DNA of 5,941 bases, from positions 1 to 5,941 of the forward strand of contig SXJQ01000280.1 of the NCBI GenBank assembly GCA_005779345.1, in the 5' to 3' direction. A program made the translations under genes and the position numbers. Below are positions 1 through 5,467 of this stretch, in pieces; position 1 is the stretch's first letter, and each line of letters starts with the position of its first letter. This DNA comes from Actinomycetota bacterium (lineage in GTDB: Bacteria; Actinomycetota; Acidimicrobiia; IMCC26256; PALSA-610). A model generated the notes under the pieces. It was given only the letters and a program-made list of their open reading frames with translations, was not told where the DNA came from and ran no database searches.

Positions 1-91
1 CCGCGATCGCCGGCCAGCCGTGGACCTGCGGTTCGGTCGGCGCGACGAACCCCGACTCGAACCACGCCTGGACCGGCGGCGAGAACTTCAC
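1..91 (-). CDS. Lhr-like DEAD/DEAH-box helicase, N-terminal fragment (runs off left edge)
   Basis: Only the first 30 residues are in the window, read from a GTG at 91-89 leftwards. They contain FSPPVQAWFESGF followed by APTEPQVHGWPAIA. This is the Q-motif region that opens large Lhr-type superfamily 2 helicases (pattern F-x-WF-x-F-APT-x-Q-x-W-I), just before their Walker A motif, which would lie beyond the edge. Family knowledge: Lhr proteins are ATP-dependent 3'-5' nucleic-acid translocases, usually about 1500 residues, linked to DNA repair. The GTG is the only usable start: upstream in the same frame there is no ATG, GTG or TTG before a TGA inside the repeat array. A GGAG sits 7 bases ahead of it. 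The start overlaps the stop of an upstream mini-ORF (GTGA). It is co-directional with the glycosyltransferase and likely cotranscribed. The family call rests on a short segment; another Lhr-related helicase is possible. Confidence 0.75.
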   Translation of the reverse strand, partial: MKFSPPVQAWFESGFVAPTEPQVHGWPAIA

Positions 92-117
92 GGCGCGGCT
101 CCGCGCGGGTTGCTCAT
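88..117 (-). CDS. Mini-ORF 4 of the repeat relay (MSNPRGAAP)
   Basis: This is a nine-codon frame, ATG at 117-115 and TGA at 90-88. A GGAG sits 7 bases before the ATG. Its start overlaps the stop of mini-ORF 3 (ATGA) and its stop overlaps the helicase GTG (GTGA). No protein function is proposed. If translated, its likely role is to deliver a terminating ribosome onto the helicase start. Translation is inferred only from the arrangement. Confidence 0.4.
   Translation of the reverse strand: MSNPRGAAP
99..102 (-). promoter_or_regulatory. Shine-Dalgarno for the helicase GTG, supplied by the repeat
   Basis: GGAG lies on the minus strand with a 7-base spacer (CCGCGCC) before the helicase GTG. The same GGAG plus 7-base spacer recurs at 125-128, 151-154, 177-180 and 203-206, each time leading to an ATG of a mini-ORF. 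This supports GTG at 91 as the true helicase start. Confidence 0.55.
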
Positions 118-143
118 GTTGCGGCTCCGCGCGCGGGCATCAT
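114..143 (-). CDS. Mini-ORF 3 of the repeat relay (MMPARGAAT)
   Basis: This nine-codon frame begins with two consecutive ATG codons at 143-138 and ends in TGA at 116-114. GGAG is 7 bases upstream (151-154). The start overlaps the stop of mini-ORF 2 and the stop overlaps the start of mini-ORF 4, both as ATGA. Its sequence is identical to mini-ORF 1. Expression is inferred, not shown. Confidence 0.35.
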   Translation of the reverse strand: MMPARGAAT

Positions 144-169
144 GTTGCGGCTCCGCGCGAGTTGCTCAT
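140..169 (-). CDS. Mini-ORF 2 of the repeat relay (MSNSRGAAT)
   Basis: This nine-codon frame has its ATG at 169-167 and TGA at 142-140, with GGAG 7 bases upstream (177-180). Both ends overlap neighbouring mini-ORFs as ATGA. It differs from mini-ORF 4 by Ser for Pro at residue 4 and Thr for Pro at the end. Expression is inferred, not shown. Confidence 0.35.
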   Translation of the reverse strand: MSNSRGAAT

Positions 170-195
170 GTTGCGGCTCCGCGCGCGGGCATCAT
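166..195 (-). CDS. Mini-ORF 1 of the repeat relay (MMPARGAAT), start overlapping the glycosyltransferase stop
   Basis: The ATG at 195-193 overlaps the glycosyltransferase TGA at 194-192 as ATGA. The GGAG for this start (203-206) lies within the last codons of the glycosyltransferase, with the usual 7-base spacer. It ends in TGA at 168-166, which overlaps the start of mini-ORF 2. A ribosome finishing the glycosyltransferase could re-initiate here. Expression is inferred. Confidence 0.35.
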   Translation of the reverse strand: MMPARGAAT

Positions 196-2363
196 GTTGC
201 GGCTCCGCGCGCGGTCGCGGCGAGGACGTCGACCCAACGTGCCGATTGGTGAGCGAGGTCGAGGCGGCGTTGGGTCACGATGCGCGGTCCGGCCTCGGCC
301 ATTCGAGCCCGTCGGGCGTCGTCGCCGAGCAGGCGGTCGAGCGCGCCCCTGAGCGCGTCGGGATCGCCGGGCGTCACGAGCAGCCCAGCGTCGCCGAGGA
401 ACTCGATGACGCCGCCGTGACTCGTCGCGACGACCGGGACGCCGAGGCTCATCGCCTCGAGCGCCACGAGCGGTCCCGCCTCGGGTTCGGTGCTCGCCGA
501 CACGAGACTCGTCCAGCGGGCCATGACCGTGAGCGGATCCGTGATCGGATTCTCGGCGGGATCGATGAACGTGACCCGTCCCGCGAGGTCGGGCCGCGCC
601 GCCCGGGCCCGGAGGCGGGCCGCGTACGCGCGGTCGTTCGGCAGCGTCGCGCCGAGGATTTCGAGCCGCGCGGTGGGATGCGCGAGGCGGGCGAACGCCT
701 CGAGCAACACCTCGTGGCCCTTCCAGGGCGTGAGCAATCCGCTGATGCCGATCACGGGTCCGGAGTCGGCGGCCCGTGAGTGCGCGCTCGCCGCGAGTGC
801 GGCGCGGTCGACGGGGATCGGCGTGCCGTTGTACACGACCTCGGTCGGGATTCCGAGCGGTCGCAGGCCTTCGGCGACCGCCTCCGAAACGGCGATCGCG
901 AGGTCGACGCGGCCCGCGGCGAGCCGCAGCAGCGCGCGGCGGTCGCCCCGAGTCGCGACGTCGTGAGCGAAGAAGACCACGGGGACCTCGGGCGGGAGCC
1001 CCCGGGTGATCGCGAGCGCGTTGAGGCTGTTGATCACGACGATCTCGTCGTCGCGCCGGAGTCGTGCGACCTCACGTGCACCGCGGACGGTGCGCCCGAG
1101 GAGCCGGATCGCTGCGAGCGGACGCGGCCCCGCCGGCAGGCGCAGGTCCGAGATCGCGACCGTGTCGATCCCCGCCGCGGCGGCCGCCGCGATCAGCGGA
1201 CCGTCGCTCGCCGCGACGCGGACGTCCCAGCCGGCGGTGCGCGCCGTGGCGAGCACCCGGAGGAGCGCACGTTCGGCGCCCGAGAAGAGTCCCCCTGCGT
1301 TGACGGCGAGGATCCGGCGCGGGACCGGCGAGGCCGGCGGGCGCTGGCTGGCCTCGGGGAGCCGCGGCCCGCGGCGGAACTTGCGGAGGTGGTAGTACGC
1401 GAGCCTGCGCCGGCTCTGGGCCTTCGCCTCGACCGCGGCATCGGCGCGATGGAGCGCCTGGAGCGCGCGGAGCACCGCGAGCTTCGTGAACAGCCCGGCC
1501 GAGTTGACCAGACCCCACAACCGTGCGCGGGCCGACCCGCGCGTCAGCGCGTACCAGTCGTACATCGCGTCGAGCCAACGGGTCTCGCGGCGATTGCCGA
1601 AGGCGGTCTTGCCCGACGCGTTTCCGATGTGCGCGACCTCGACATCGCCCGCCAACACGACCCGTAACCCTGCCCGGTGGATGCGATCGCAGAGGTCGAG
1701 ATCCTCGATGTACATGAACCACCGCTCGCGGTAGGGCGCACGACCGACTGCGTCGGCACGGATCACGTGCAGCGCACCGATCGCCCAGTCGATATCGCCG
1801 ACGCGATGATGCCGTTCCTGCGCGAACCCTTCGAGCAGCCACCGGTCGCCGAGCGCGCCGCGACGCAACCGCATGGGGACGAAGCCGGTGATCGCCGCGA
1901 GTGCGAGCGATGGGAACCGGTGCGCGCTGTGTTGCAGTCGGCCGTCGTCGCCGATCAGGCGCGGGGCGATGAGACCGATCGAAGGATCGGCGGCAAGACG
2001 ATCGAGCAATGCGGCGATCGAACCGGGCGCGGGTCGGGCGTCGGGGTTCAGCGCGACGAGGAACTCGGCGTCGGAGCCCGCGAAGGCCTGATTGACCGCA
2101 CGTGCGTACCCGACGTTGTCGGCGTTGGCGATGACCGTGACGCCGAGGGAGCGACAGCGCGCGACCGTGTCGTCGACCGACGCGTTGTCGACGACGACGA
2201 TCTCGGTCGCGGGTGCCCACGCGGCGAGCGCGTCGGGGAGCGCCGTCAGGGCGTCGGCGATGAACGCGGCCGCGTTCCAGGTGACGATGGCCACGCGGAC
2301 CCGGGACTCGACGGGCGCGGGCGTCGCCGCTCGCTCCTCACGCTCCTCGGCAGTCGGACGCAC
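192..2363 (-). CDS. Bifunctional glycosyltransferase, GT2 (rhamnosyltransferase-like) fused to GT4
   Basis: This cytoplasmic enzyme should add two sugars, or one sugar twice, to a lipid-linked glycan. Residue numbers here count from an upstream ATG at 2405 (737 residues). The GT2 domain covers about 36-345: nucleotide-binding VDNASVDDT (72-80), NVGYARAVNQA (97-107), a DXD-like LNPDARP (119-125), DWAIGALHVI (206-215) and the acidic FMYIEDLDLCDRIHRAG (230-246) typical of WbbL-type rhamnosyltransferases. A Pro-rich linker (348-362) leads to the GT4 domain (about 364-730): NAGGLFSGAERALL, FAHDV, YNGTPIP, GLLTPWKGHEVLLEAF and an E-x7-E pair (E642, E650) in STEPEAGPLVALEAMSLG. I prefer the GTG at 2363 (723 residues) because GAGGGG precedes it by 6 bases; the ATG at 2405 has no clear ribosome site. 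The last residues, RGAAT and the stop, come from the 26-bp repeat. It lies divergent to a flippase gene, which supports a role in polysaccharide assembly. Donor and acceptor sugars cannot be told. Confidence 0.9.
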   Translation of the reverse strand: MRPTAEEREERAATPAPVESRVRVAIVTWNAAAFIADALTALPDALAAWAPATEIVVVDNASVDDTVARCRSLGVTVIANADNVGYARAVNQAFAGSDAEFLVALNPDARPAPGSIAALLDRLAADPSIGLIAPRLIGDDGRLQHSAHRFPSLALAAITGFVPMRLRRGALGDRWLLEGFAQERHHRVGDIDWAIGALHVIRADAVGRAPYRERWFMYIEDLDLCDRIHRAGLRVVLAGDVEVAHIGNASGKTAFGNRRETRWLDAMYDWYALTRGSARARLWGLVNSAGLFTKLAVLRALQALHRADAAVEAKAQSRRRLAYYHLRKFRRGPRLPEASQRPPASPVPRRILAVNAGGLFSGAERALLRVLATARTAGWDVRVAASDGPLIAAAAAAGIDTVAISDLRLPAGPRPLAAIRLLGRTVRGAREVARLRRDDEIVVINSLNALAITRGLPPEVPVVFFAHDVATRGDRRALLRLAAGRVDLAIAVSEAVAEGLRPLGIPTEVVYNGTPIPVDRAALAASAHSRAADSGPVIGISGLLTPWKGHEVLLEAFARLAHPTARLEILGATLPNDRAYAARLRARAARPDLAGRVTFIDPAENPITDPLTVMARWTSLVSASTEPEAGPLVALEAMSLGVPVVATSHGGVIEFLGDAGLLVTPGDPDALRGALDRLLGDDARRARMAEAGPRIVTQRRLDLAHQSARWVDVLAATARGAAT

Positions 2364-2369
2364 CCGGTT

Positions 2370-2375
2370 CCCCTC
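2370..2375 (-). promoter_or_regulatory. Shine-Dalgarno deciding the glycosyltransferase start
   Basis: GAGGGG on the minus strand stands 6 bases before the GTG at 2363-2361. The alternative ATG at 2405-2403 has no purine-rich site at normal distance. Using the GTG also frees about 40 bp between the two divergent genes. Confidence 0.5.
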
Positions 2376-2404
2376 GATCCCGTGACGAGCGACGACCCCT
2401 AGCA

Positions 2405-3970
2405 TTGCCGGTCGCCGACCCCGCTCATTCTGCCCGGCCGGAGGGCCCCATCAGCGACCGCGCCGCACCCGATCCGACCCCGGAGCAGGATCCCGCCCCG
2501 CGTGGATCGCGGTCGCGCGGGCCGCGTTCGTCGTCGTCGCTCCTCACGGGGACGGGCACCATGCTCGGTGCGCGAGCGATCGTCGCGGCGCTGGGCTGGT
2601 CGGGCACCGTCCTGATCTCGCACGCGCGGCCCGACGCGGCAGCGTTCGGTTCGTTCGCCTTCGTGTTCGCGCTGCTCGGGATCCTCGGCATGGTCGCCGA
2701 CTTCGAGACCACCCGGGTCGTCATCGCCGAGATCGACGAATGGGACGATCTCGACGAACTCGCGGGCCGCTTCTTCGTGTTCCGGGTCGGCCTCAGCACG
2801 ATCGTCTACGTGCTGGCGCTGGCGATCGTGATCGTCGGGCCGTACAGCAGCATCGAGGTGCAAGCCGTCGCGCTCGGCGGGATGTCGTACTTCATCGCGT
2901 CGGGGTTGTGGTCGCTGATCTCGATCTGCCAGGCGAAGCTGTGGCTGCGGTCGGTCGCGATCGCGTTGGTAGCGGGACAGGTCGTGCAGTTCGCGATCAT
3001 CCTCGGGCTCGCGATCGCAGACCGCGGTTCGTTGCTGCGGTTCGTGATCCCGGCCGTCGTCAACGACGCCGTGACGCTCGTGGTCCTCATGGTGTTGTTG
3101 CGCGGTGTCGTGCGACCGCGACCGCGCGTCGACGTCGAACGGTGGCGGCGTTGGTTCCGTGCCGCGGCGCCGTTGGCCCTCGGCACGTTCATCGGCAACC
3201 TCTACTTCCGCCTCGACATCGTGATGCTCACCTGGCTGCTCCCGAGGGTGGAGAGCCGCGAAGAGGTCGCGATCTACCAGGTCGGGTACAAGTTCTCCGA
3301 TCTGCTCGCGTTCGTGGCACCGGCCCTGCTCGCCGCGGTGTTGCCGATGCTCGTGCGCACGCGCGGAACCGATGGGTTCCTCGCCACCTTCCGCCAGGCC
3401 GTGGTCATCGTGAGCATCGTGGTCGCGTTCGCGGTCCCGGTGTTCGCCGTGCTCGCCCGCCCGGTGATCGAGGCGTTCTTCCCCGACGACCTGGCCGGCG
3501 CGGCGGGCCCGGCGCGTTGGCTGGTGATCGGTCAGGCGCTCAACTTCGCGACCCAACTCGTGTTCGTCACGCTCGTCGCGACCGAACGGCGAGCGCGGTA
3601 TCCGATCGCGACGTCGGCCGGACTGCTCGTCAACATCGCGCTCAACGTCGTGCTCGTCCCCGAGCACGGGGCGATGGGCGCTGCCGTCGCGACGATCATC
3701 ACCGAGATCGTCGTGCTCGCGGTGCTCGCGACCGCACTGCGCGGCCTCCCGGTGTTCCCGCTGCCGGGAGCCTCGCTGCTGCGCGTCGGGGCTGCGGGCC
3801 TCGCGAGCGCCATCACCGCGGTGGCCGTGTCGGCAGCGGCACCCTGGTTCGTCGCGGGGGCGGCGGCGACCATCGTCTTCGTGGGGATCCTCCAGGCGAC
3901 GGGTGTCGACGGCCCCGGCGGCCTCGTGGGCTTCGCCGAGCGCAGCCGTCGCCACGTCGAATCCATCTGA
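2405..3970 (+). CDS. Polysaccharide flippase, MATE/PST (Wzx-like) family membrane protein
   Basis: This 521-residue protein should move a lipid-linked glycan across the cytoplasmic membrane. After a hydrophilic Pro/Arg/Ser-rich N-terminus (1-46) comes LLTGTGTMLGARAIVAALGWSGTVLI, a typical first segment of this family. About 12-14 hydrophobic segments follow, among them 59-75, 80-98, 124-146, 180-200, 254-280, 340-362 and a pair around 400-440. An Arg-rich cytoplasmic loop (RGVVRPRPRVDVERWRRW) separates the two halves, and LYFRLDIVMLTWLL opens the second half, as in other flippases. Length and layout fit Wzx-type proteins. The chosen start is a TTG at 2405 with no clear ribosome site. The next in-frame start is ATG 2561, which would lose 52 residues but keep all membrane segments. 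The strong GC bias at third positions in 2405-2560 favours a start upstream of 2561. It is divergent from the GT2-GT4 gene, a common pairing in glycan clusters. Confidence 0.85.
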   Translation: MPVADPAHSARPEGPISDRAAPDPTPEQDPAPRGSRSRGPRSSSSLLTGTGTMLGARAIVAALGWSGTVLISHARPDAAAFGSFAFVFALLGILGMVADFETTRVVIAEIDEWDDLDELAGRFFVFRVGLSTIVYVLALAIVIVGPYSSIEVQAVALGGMSYFIASGLWSLISICQAKLWLRSVAIALVAGQVVQFAIILGLAIADRGSLLRFVIPAVVNDAVTLVVLMVLLRGVVRPRPRVDVERWRRWFRAAAPLALGTFIGNLYFRLDIVMLTWLLPRVESREEVAIYQVGYKFSDLLAFVAPALLAAVLPMLVRTRGTDGFLATFRQAVVIVSIVVAFAVPVFAVLARPVIEAFFPDDLAGAAGPARWLVIGQALNFATQLVFVTLVATERRARYPIATSAGLLVNIALNVVLVPEHGAMGAAVATIITEIVVLAVLATALRGLPVFPLPGASLLRVGAAGLASAITAVAVSAAAPWFVAGAAATIVFVGILQATGVDGPGGLVGFAERSRRHVESI

Positions 3971-4046
3971 TCGTCCTTCAGCGGGGTCCGCTTCCGCCGA
4001 CGAGGGAAGGTCATCACCGGCCGCCCGCCGATGGTGTCGGAATCCG
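3971..4046 (+). other. Short intergenic gap before the PAS/GAF/GGDEF gene, with an 11-bp direct repeat
   Basis: This 76-bp gap holds a small hairpin, AGCGG-GGT-CCGCT (3980-3992). It lacks a T-tract, so it is a weak terminator candidate at best. An 11-bp direct repeat, CCGATGGTGTC, occurs at 4028-4038 and 4044-4054, 16 bp apart start to start. The second copy contains the chosen start codon of the downstream gene. I see no clear -35/-10 promoter. Confidence 0.4.
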
Positions 4047-5438
4047 ATGGTGTCAAAACCGACGGCGGAGGCTCAGGGCGACGTGGACAGCGACGACCAA
4101 CACGGCACCGGCGCGCCGGAGACGCTCCACCATTCGGTGTGGTGCGCGATCGGCCGCGACGGCACGATCGTCGGCCGATCCGATGTCGCGCGCCCGTTGC
4201 TCGGTGCCGCGTCGGCCCTGTTCGACGCGGTGGTCCCGACGGATCGTGAACGCGTGCTGCAACTCCTGGCGACGCCCCCCACGATCGGTGCGTGCCTCGA
4301 TCTGCGGATGCGCGACGGTGCCGGGCGGCTGCGCACGCTCGAGTTCGAGGTCAGGCACGCGACCGACGCTCGCATCGAACTCGCGGCGATCGATGTCACC
4401 GAGGCCCGGCGCCTGCAAGCGATCGTGACGGCGCAGCGTGAGGTACTCGACCAGATCGCGACGGAGGCACCGGTCGCGACGGCGCTCGACGCGGTGGCGC
4501 GCATGGTCGAAGCCGTGGCCCCCGACGCGTCGGTGGTCGTCCTCGCCCGCCGGGGCGCGAACCTCGAGCTCGCCGCCGCACCCAGCGCCACCGCCGCATT
4601 CGCGCAAGCCGCCGCGTCGATCCCGCTCGGCGAGGCCGAACCCGAGCCCGGCACGCTCGAGCCGCTCAGCGGCGTGCTGGCCGAGGTGGTCGAGCGCCAT
4701 GCTCTCGGCTTCGGATGGTGGACGACGGTCACCGACGAGTCGTCGACCGATGTCGCGCGCCTCGTGGTCATCGCTGGGGAGAAGCGGTTCCTCAGCGCGG
4801 AGGAGCGGCTCCAGTGCGACGAGGCGGTGCGGCTCATCGCAGTCGCCATCGCCGCGGCTCGCACGGCGCGCGTCGCCGTCGACGCCGACGCCCGCGATCC
4901 CCTCACCGGCCTCTTGCACCGCGGCGGCCTGCTGCGCGCGCTCGGCGACGAGCCTCGCGAGGGCGCGGTGGCCCTGCTCGTGGAGATCGAAGGGCTCGCT
5001 GCGGTCAACACGCGGCTCGGGTACGGCGCCGGCGACGTGGTCGTGCGGTCGATTGCGGAACGGCTGCGGCGGGCGCTCCGTGCCCGCGACCTGCTCGCCC
5101 GCTGGTCGGGCGCGCGGTTCGTCGTCGTGGGTCGAGCCCGCCATGGCGACCGGTCGCCCGATCTGGTCGCCCAACGGGTGCGCGACGCCATCGGCGGGCG
5201 GGTCATGGTGTCGGGCGAGGCCTACGAACCGGACTGCCGGGTCGTCGTGGTGACCGCCCGCCCGGGTGAGCGCACCGAAGGTCTCCTGTGCCGGCTCGAG
5301 GCCGGCGGCGAGTTCGAGGCATCGGTGGCCGAGGGCATCGGGGCCGATGCCGCCGGGGCCGGTGCCTCCGGAGACGGTGCCTCCGGAGACGGAGGTTTGC
5401 GGAAACGACGCTCAGCGGGGCGCCCGACCCGCCGATAG
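4047..5438 (+). CDS. PAS-like/GAF protein with a degenerate GGDEF domain, probable cyclic-di-GMP receptor
   Basis: This is a soluble 463-residue signalling protein. Residues about 28-118 look PAS-like (FDAVVPTDRERV, then RTLEFEVRHATD and IELAAIDVTEARRL). A helical linker leads to a GAF-like domain (about 130-273), then a GGDEF-fold domain from DPLTGLLHR (284-292). The signature GGDEF is SGARF (354-358), and the first metal-binding Asp is Glu313, so cyclase activity is very unlikely. The guanine-contacting Asn321 and Asp330 are kept, and RARD (345-348) sits at the correct distance for the inhibitory RxxD site. Family knowledge: such degenerate domains can bind cyclic-di-GMP without making it. 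The C-terminus (425-463) is Gly/Ala/Asp-rich and ends in a basic tail. Start ATG 4047 has only a weak GGAA ahead; GTG 4083, with GGAGG 11 bases upstream, is an alternative. The HDOD gene follows 29 bp later, probably in the same operon. Confidence 0.8.
   Translation: MVSKPTAEAQGDVDSDDQHGTGAPETLHHSVWCAIGRDGTIVGRSDVARPLLGAASALFDAVVPTDRERVLQLLATPPTIGACLDLRMRDGAGRLRTLEFEVRHATDARIELAAIDVTEARRLQAIVTAQREVLDQIATEAPVATALDAVARMVEAVAPDASVVVLARRGANLELAAAPSATAAFAQAAASIPLGEAEPEPGTLEPLSGVLAEVVERHALGFGWWTTVTDESSTDVARLVVIAGEKRFLSAEERLQCDEAVRLIAVAIAAARTARVAVDADARDPLTGLLHRGGLLRALGDEPREGAVALLVEIEGLAAVNTRLGYGAGDVVVRSIAERLRRALRARDLLARWSGARFVVVGRARHGDRSPDLVAQRVRDAIGGRVMVSGEAYEPDCRVVVVTARPGERTEGLLCRLEAGGEFEASVAEGIGADAAGAGASGDGASGDGGLRKRRSAGRPTRR
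5361..5390 (+). repeat. 15-bp perfect tandem duplication inside the gene (GASGD twice)
   Basis: GGTGCCTCCGGAGAC occurs at 5361-5375 and again at 5376-5390. It codes for GASGD twice in the low-complexity C-terminal tail and keeps the frame. The second copy also forms a 6-bp stem with a GAGA loop (CCTCCG at 5380-5385 pairs with CGGAGG at 5390-5395). Confidence 0.85.
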
Positions 5439-5455
5439 AGAAGGCACTGCGCCTC

Positions 5456-5461
5456 GGGGAG
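5456..5461 (+). promoter_or_regulatory. Shine-Dalgarno of the HDOD gene
   Basis: GGGGAG stands 6 bases before the ATG at 5468, the best-placed ribosome site on the plus strand of this window. It fixes the HDOD start and suggests independent initiation even if transcription is shared with the upstream gene. Confidence 0.65.
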
Positions 5462-5467
5462 AGCCAC

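Larger units (their letters stand above)
95..214. repeat. 26-bp tandem repeat array with alternating A/B units (52-bp higher-order period)
   Basis: Units on the plus strand are 95-120 (A), 121-146 (B), 147-172 (A), 173-198 (B) and a partial unit 199-214. Every unit opens with GCGGCTCCGCGCG and every complete unit ends with CATGTT. The two B units are identical. The two A units differ at one base (G versus A after the common core). A and B differ only in the stretch between the core and the CATGTT end. The A-B-A-B order suggests a 52-bp duplication of an older A-B pair. The last part of the partial unit lies inside the 3' end of the glycosyltransferase gene. Each unit holds an almost palindromic GC core, but there is no T-tract, so it does not look like an intrinsic terminator. 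Confidence 0.95.

Noticed and set aside
95..214. CRISPR-like direct repeats
   Set aside because: The 26-bp units abut with no unique spacers between them, and no cas gene is near.
95..214. Intrinsic transcription terminator after the glycosyltransferase
   Set aside because: The GC core (for example GCGCGG-CT-CCGCGC at 93-106) has a loop of only two bases and no T-tract follows on either strand.
20..352. Plus-strand Arg-rich frame across the repeats
   Set aside because: It is a shadow of the minus-strand genes: low-complexity Arg/Ala content from GC-rich antisense, while both minus-strand neighbours show clear protein families.
2399..3955. Long minus-strand frame of 518 codons opposite the flippase
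   Set aside because: Its composition is Arg/Asp/His/Glu-rich without hydrophobic structure, typical of antisense to a GC-rich membrane-protein gene; the plus-strand frame has clear membrane segments.
3980..3992. Hairpin as terminator after the flippase
   Set aside because: The stem is only 5 bp and there is no run of T after it; it is mentioned only as part of the gap.
3971..4046. Cyclic-di-GMP riboswitch upstream of the degenerate GGDEF gene
   Set aside because: The gap is short and I could not find the conserved GEMM motif elements in it.
2740..4428. Long plus-strand frame of 562 codons overlapping the flippase and the next gene
   Set aside because: It is an Arg-rich frame-shifted shadow crossing a gene boundary with no recognisable domain.
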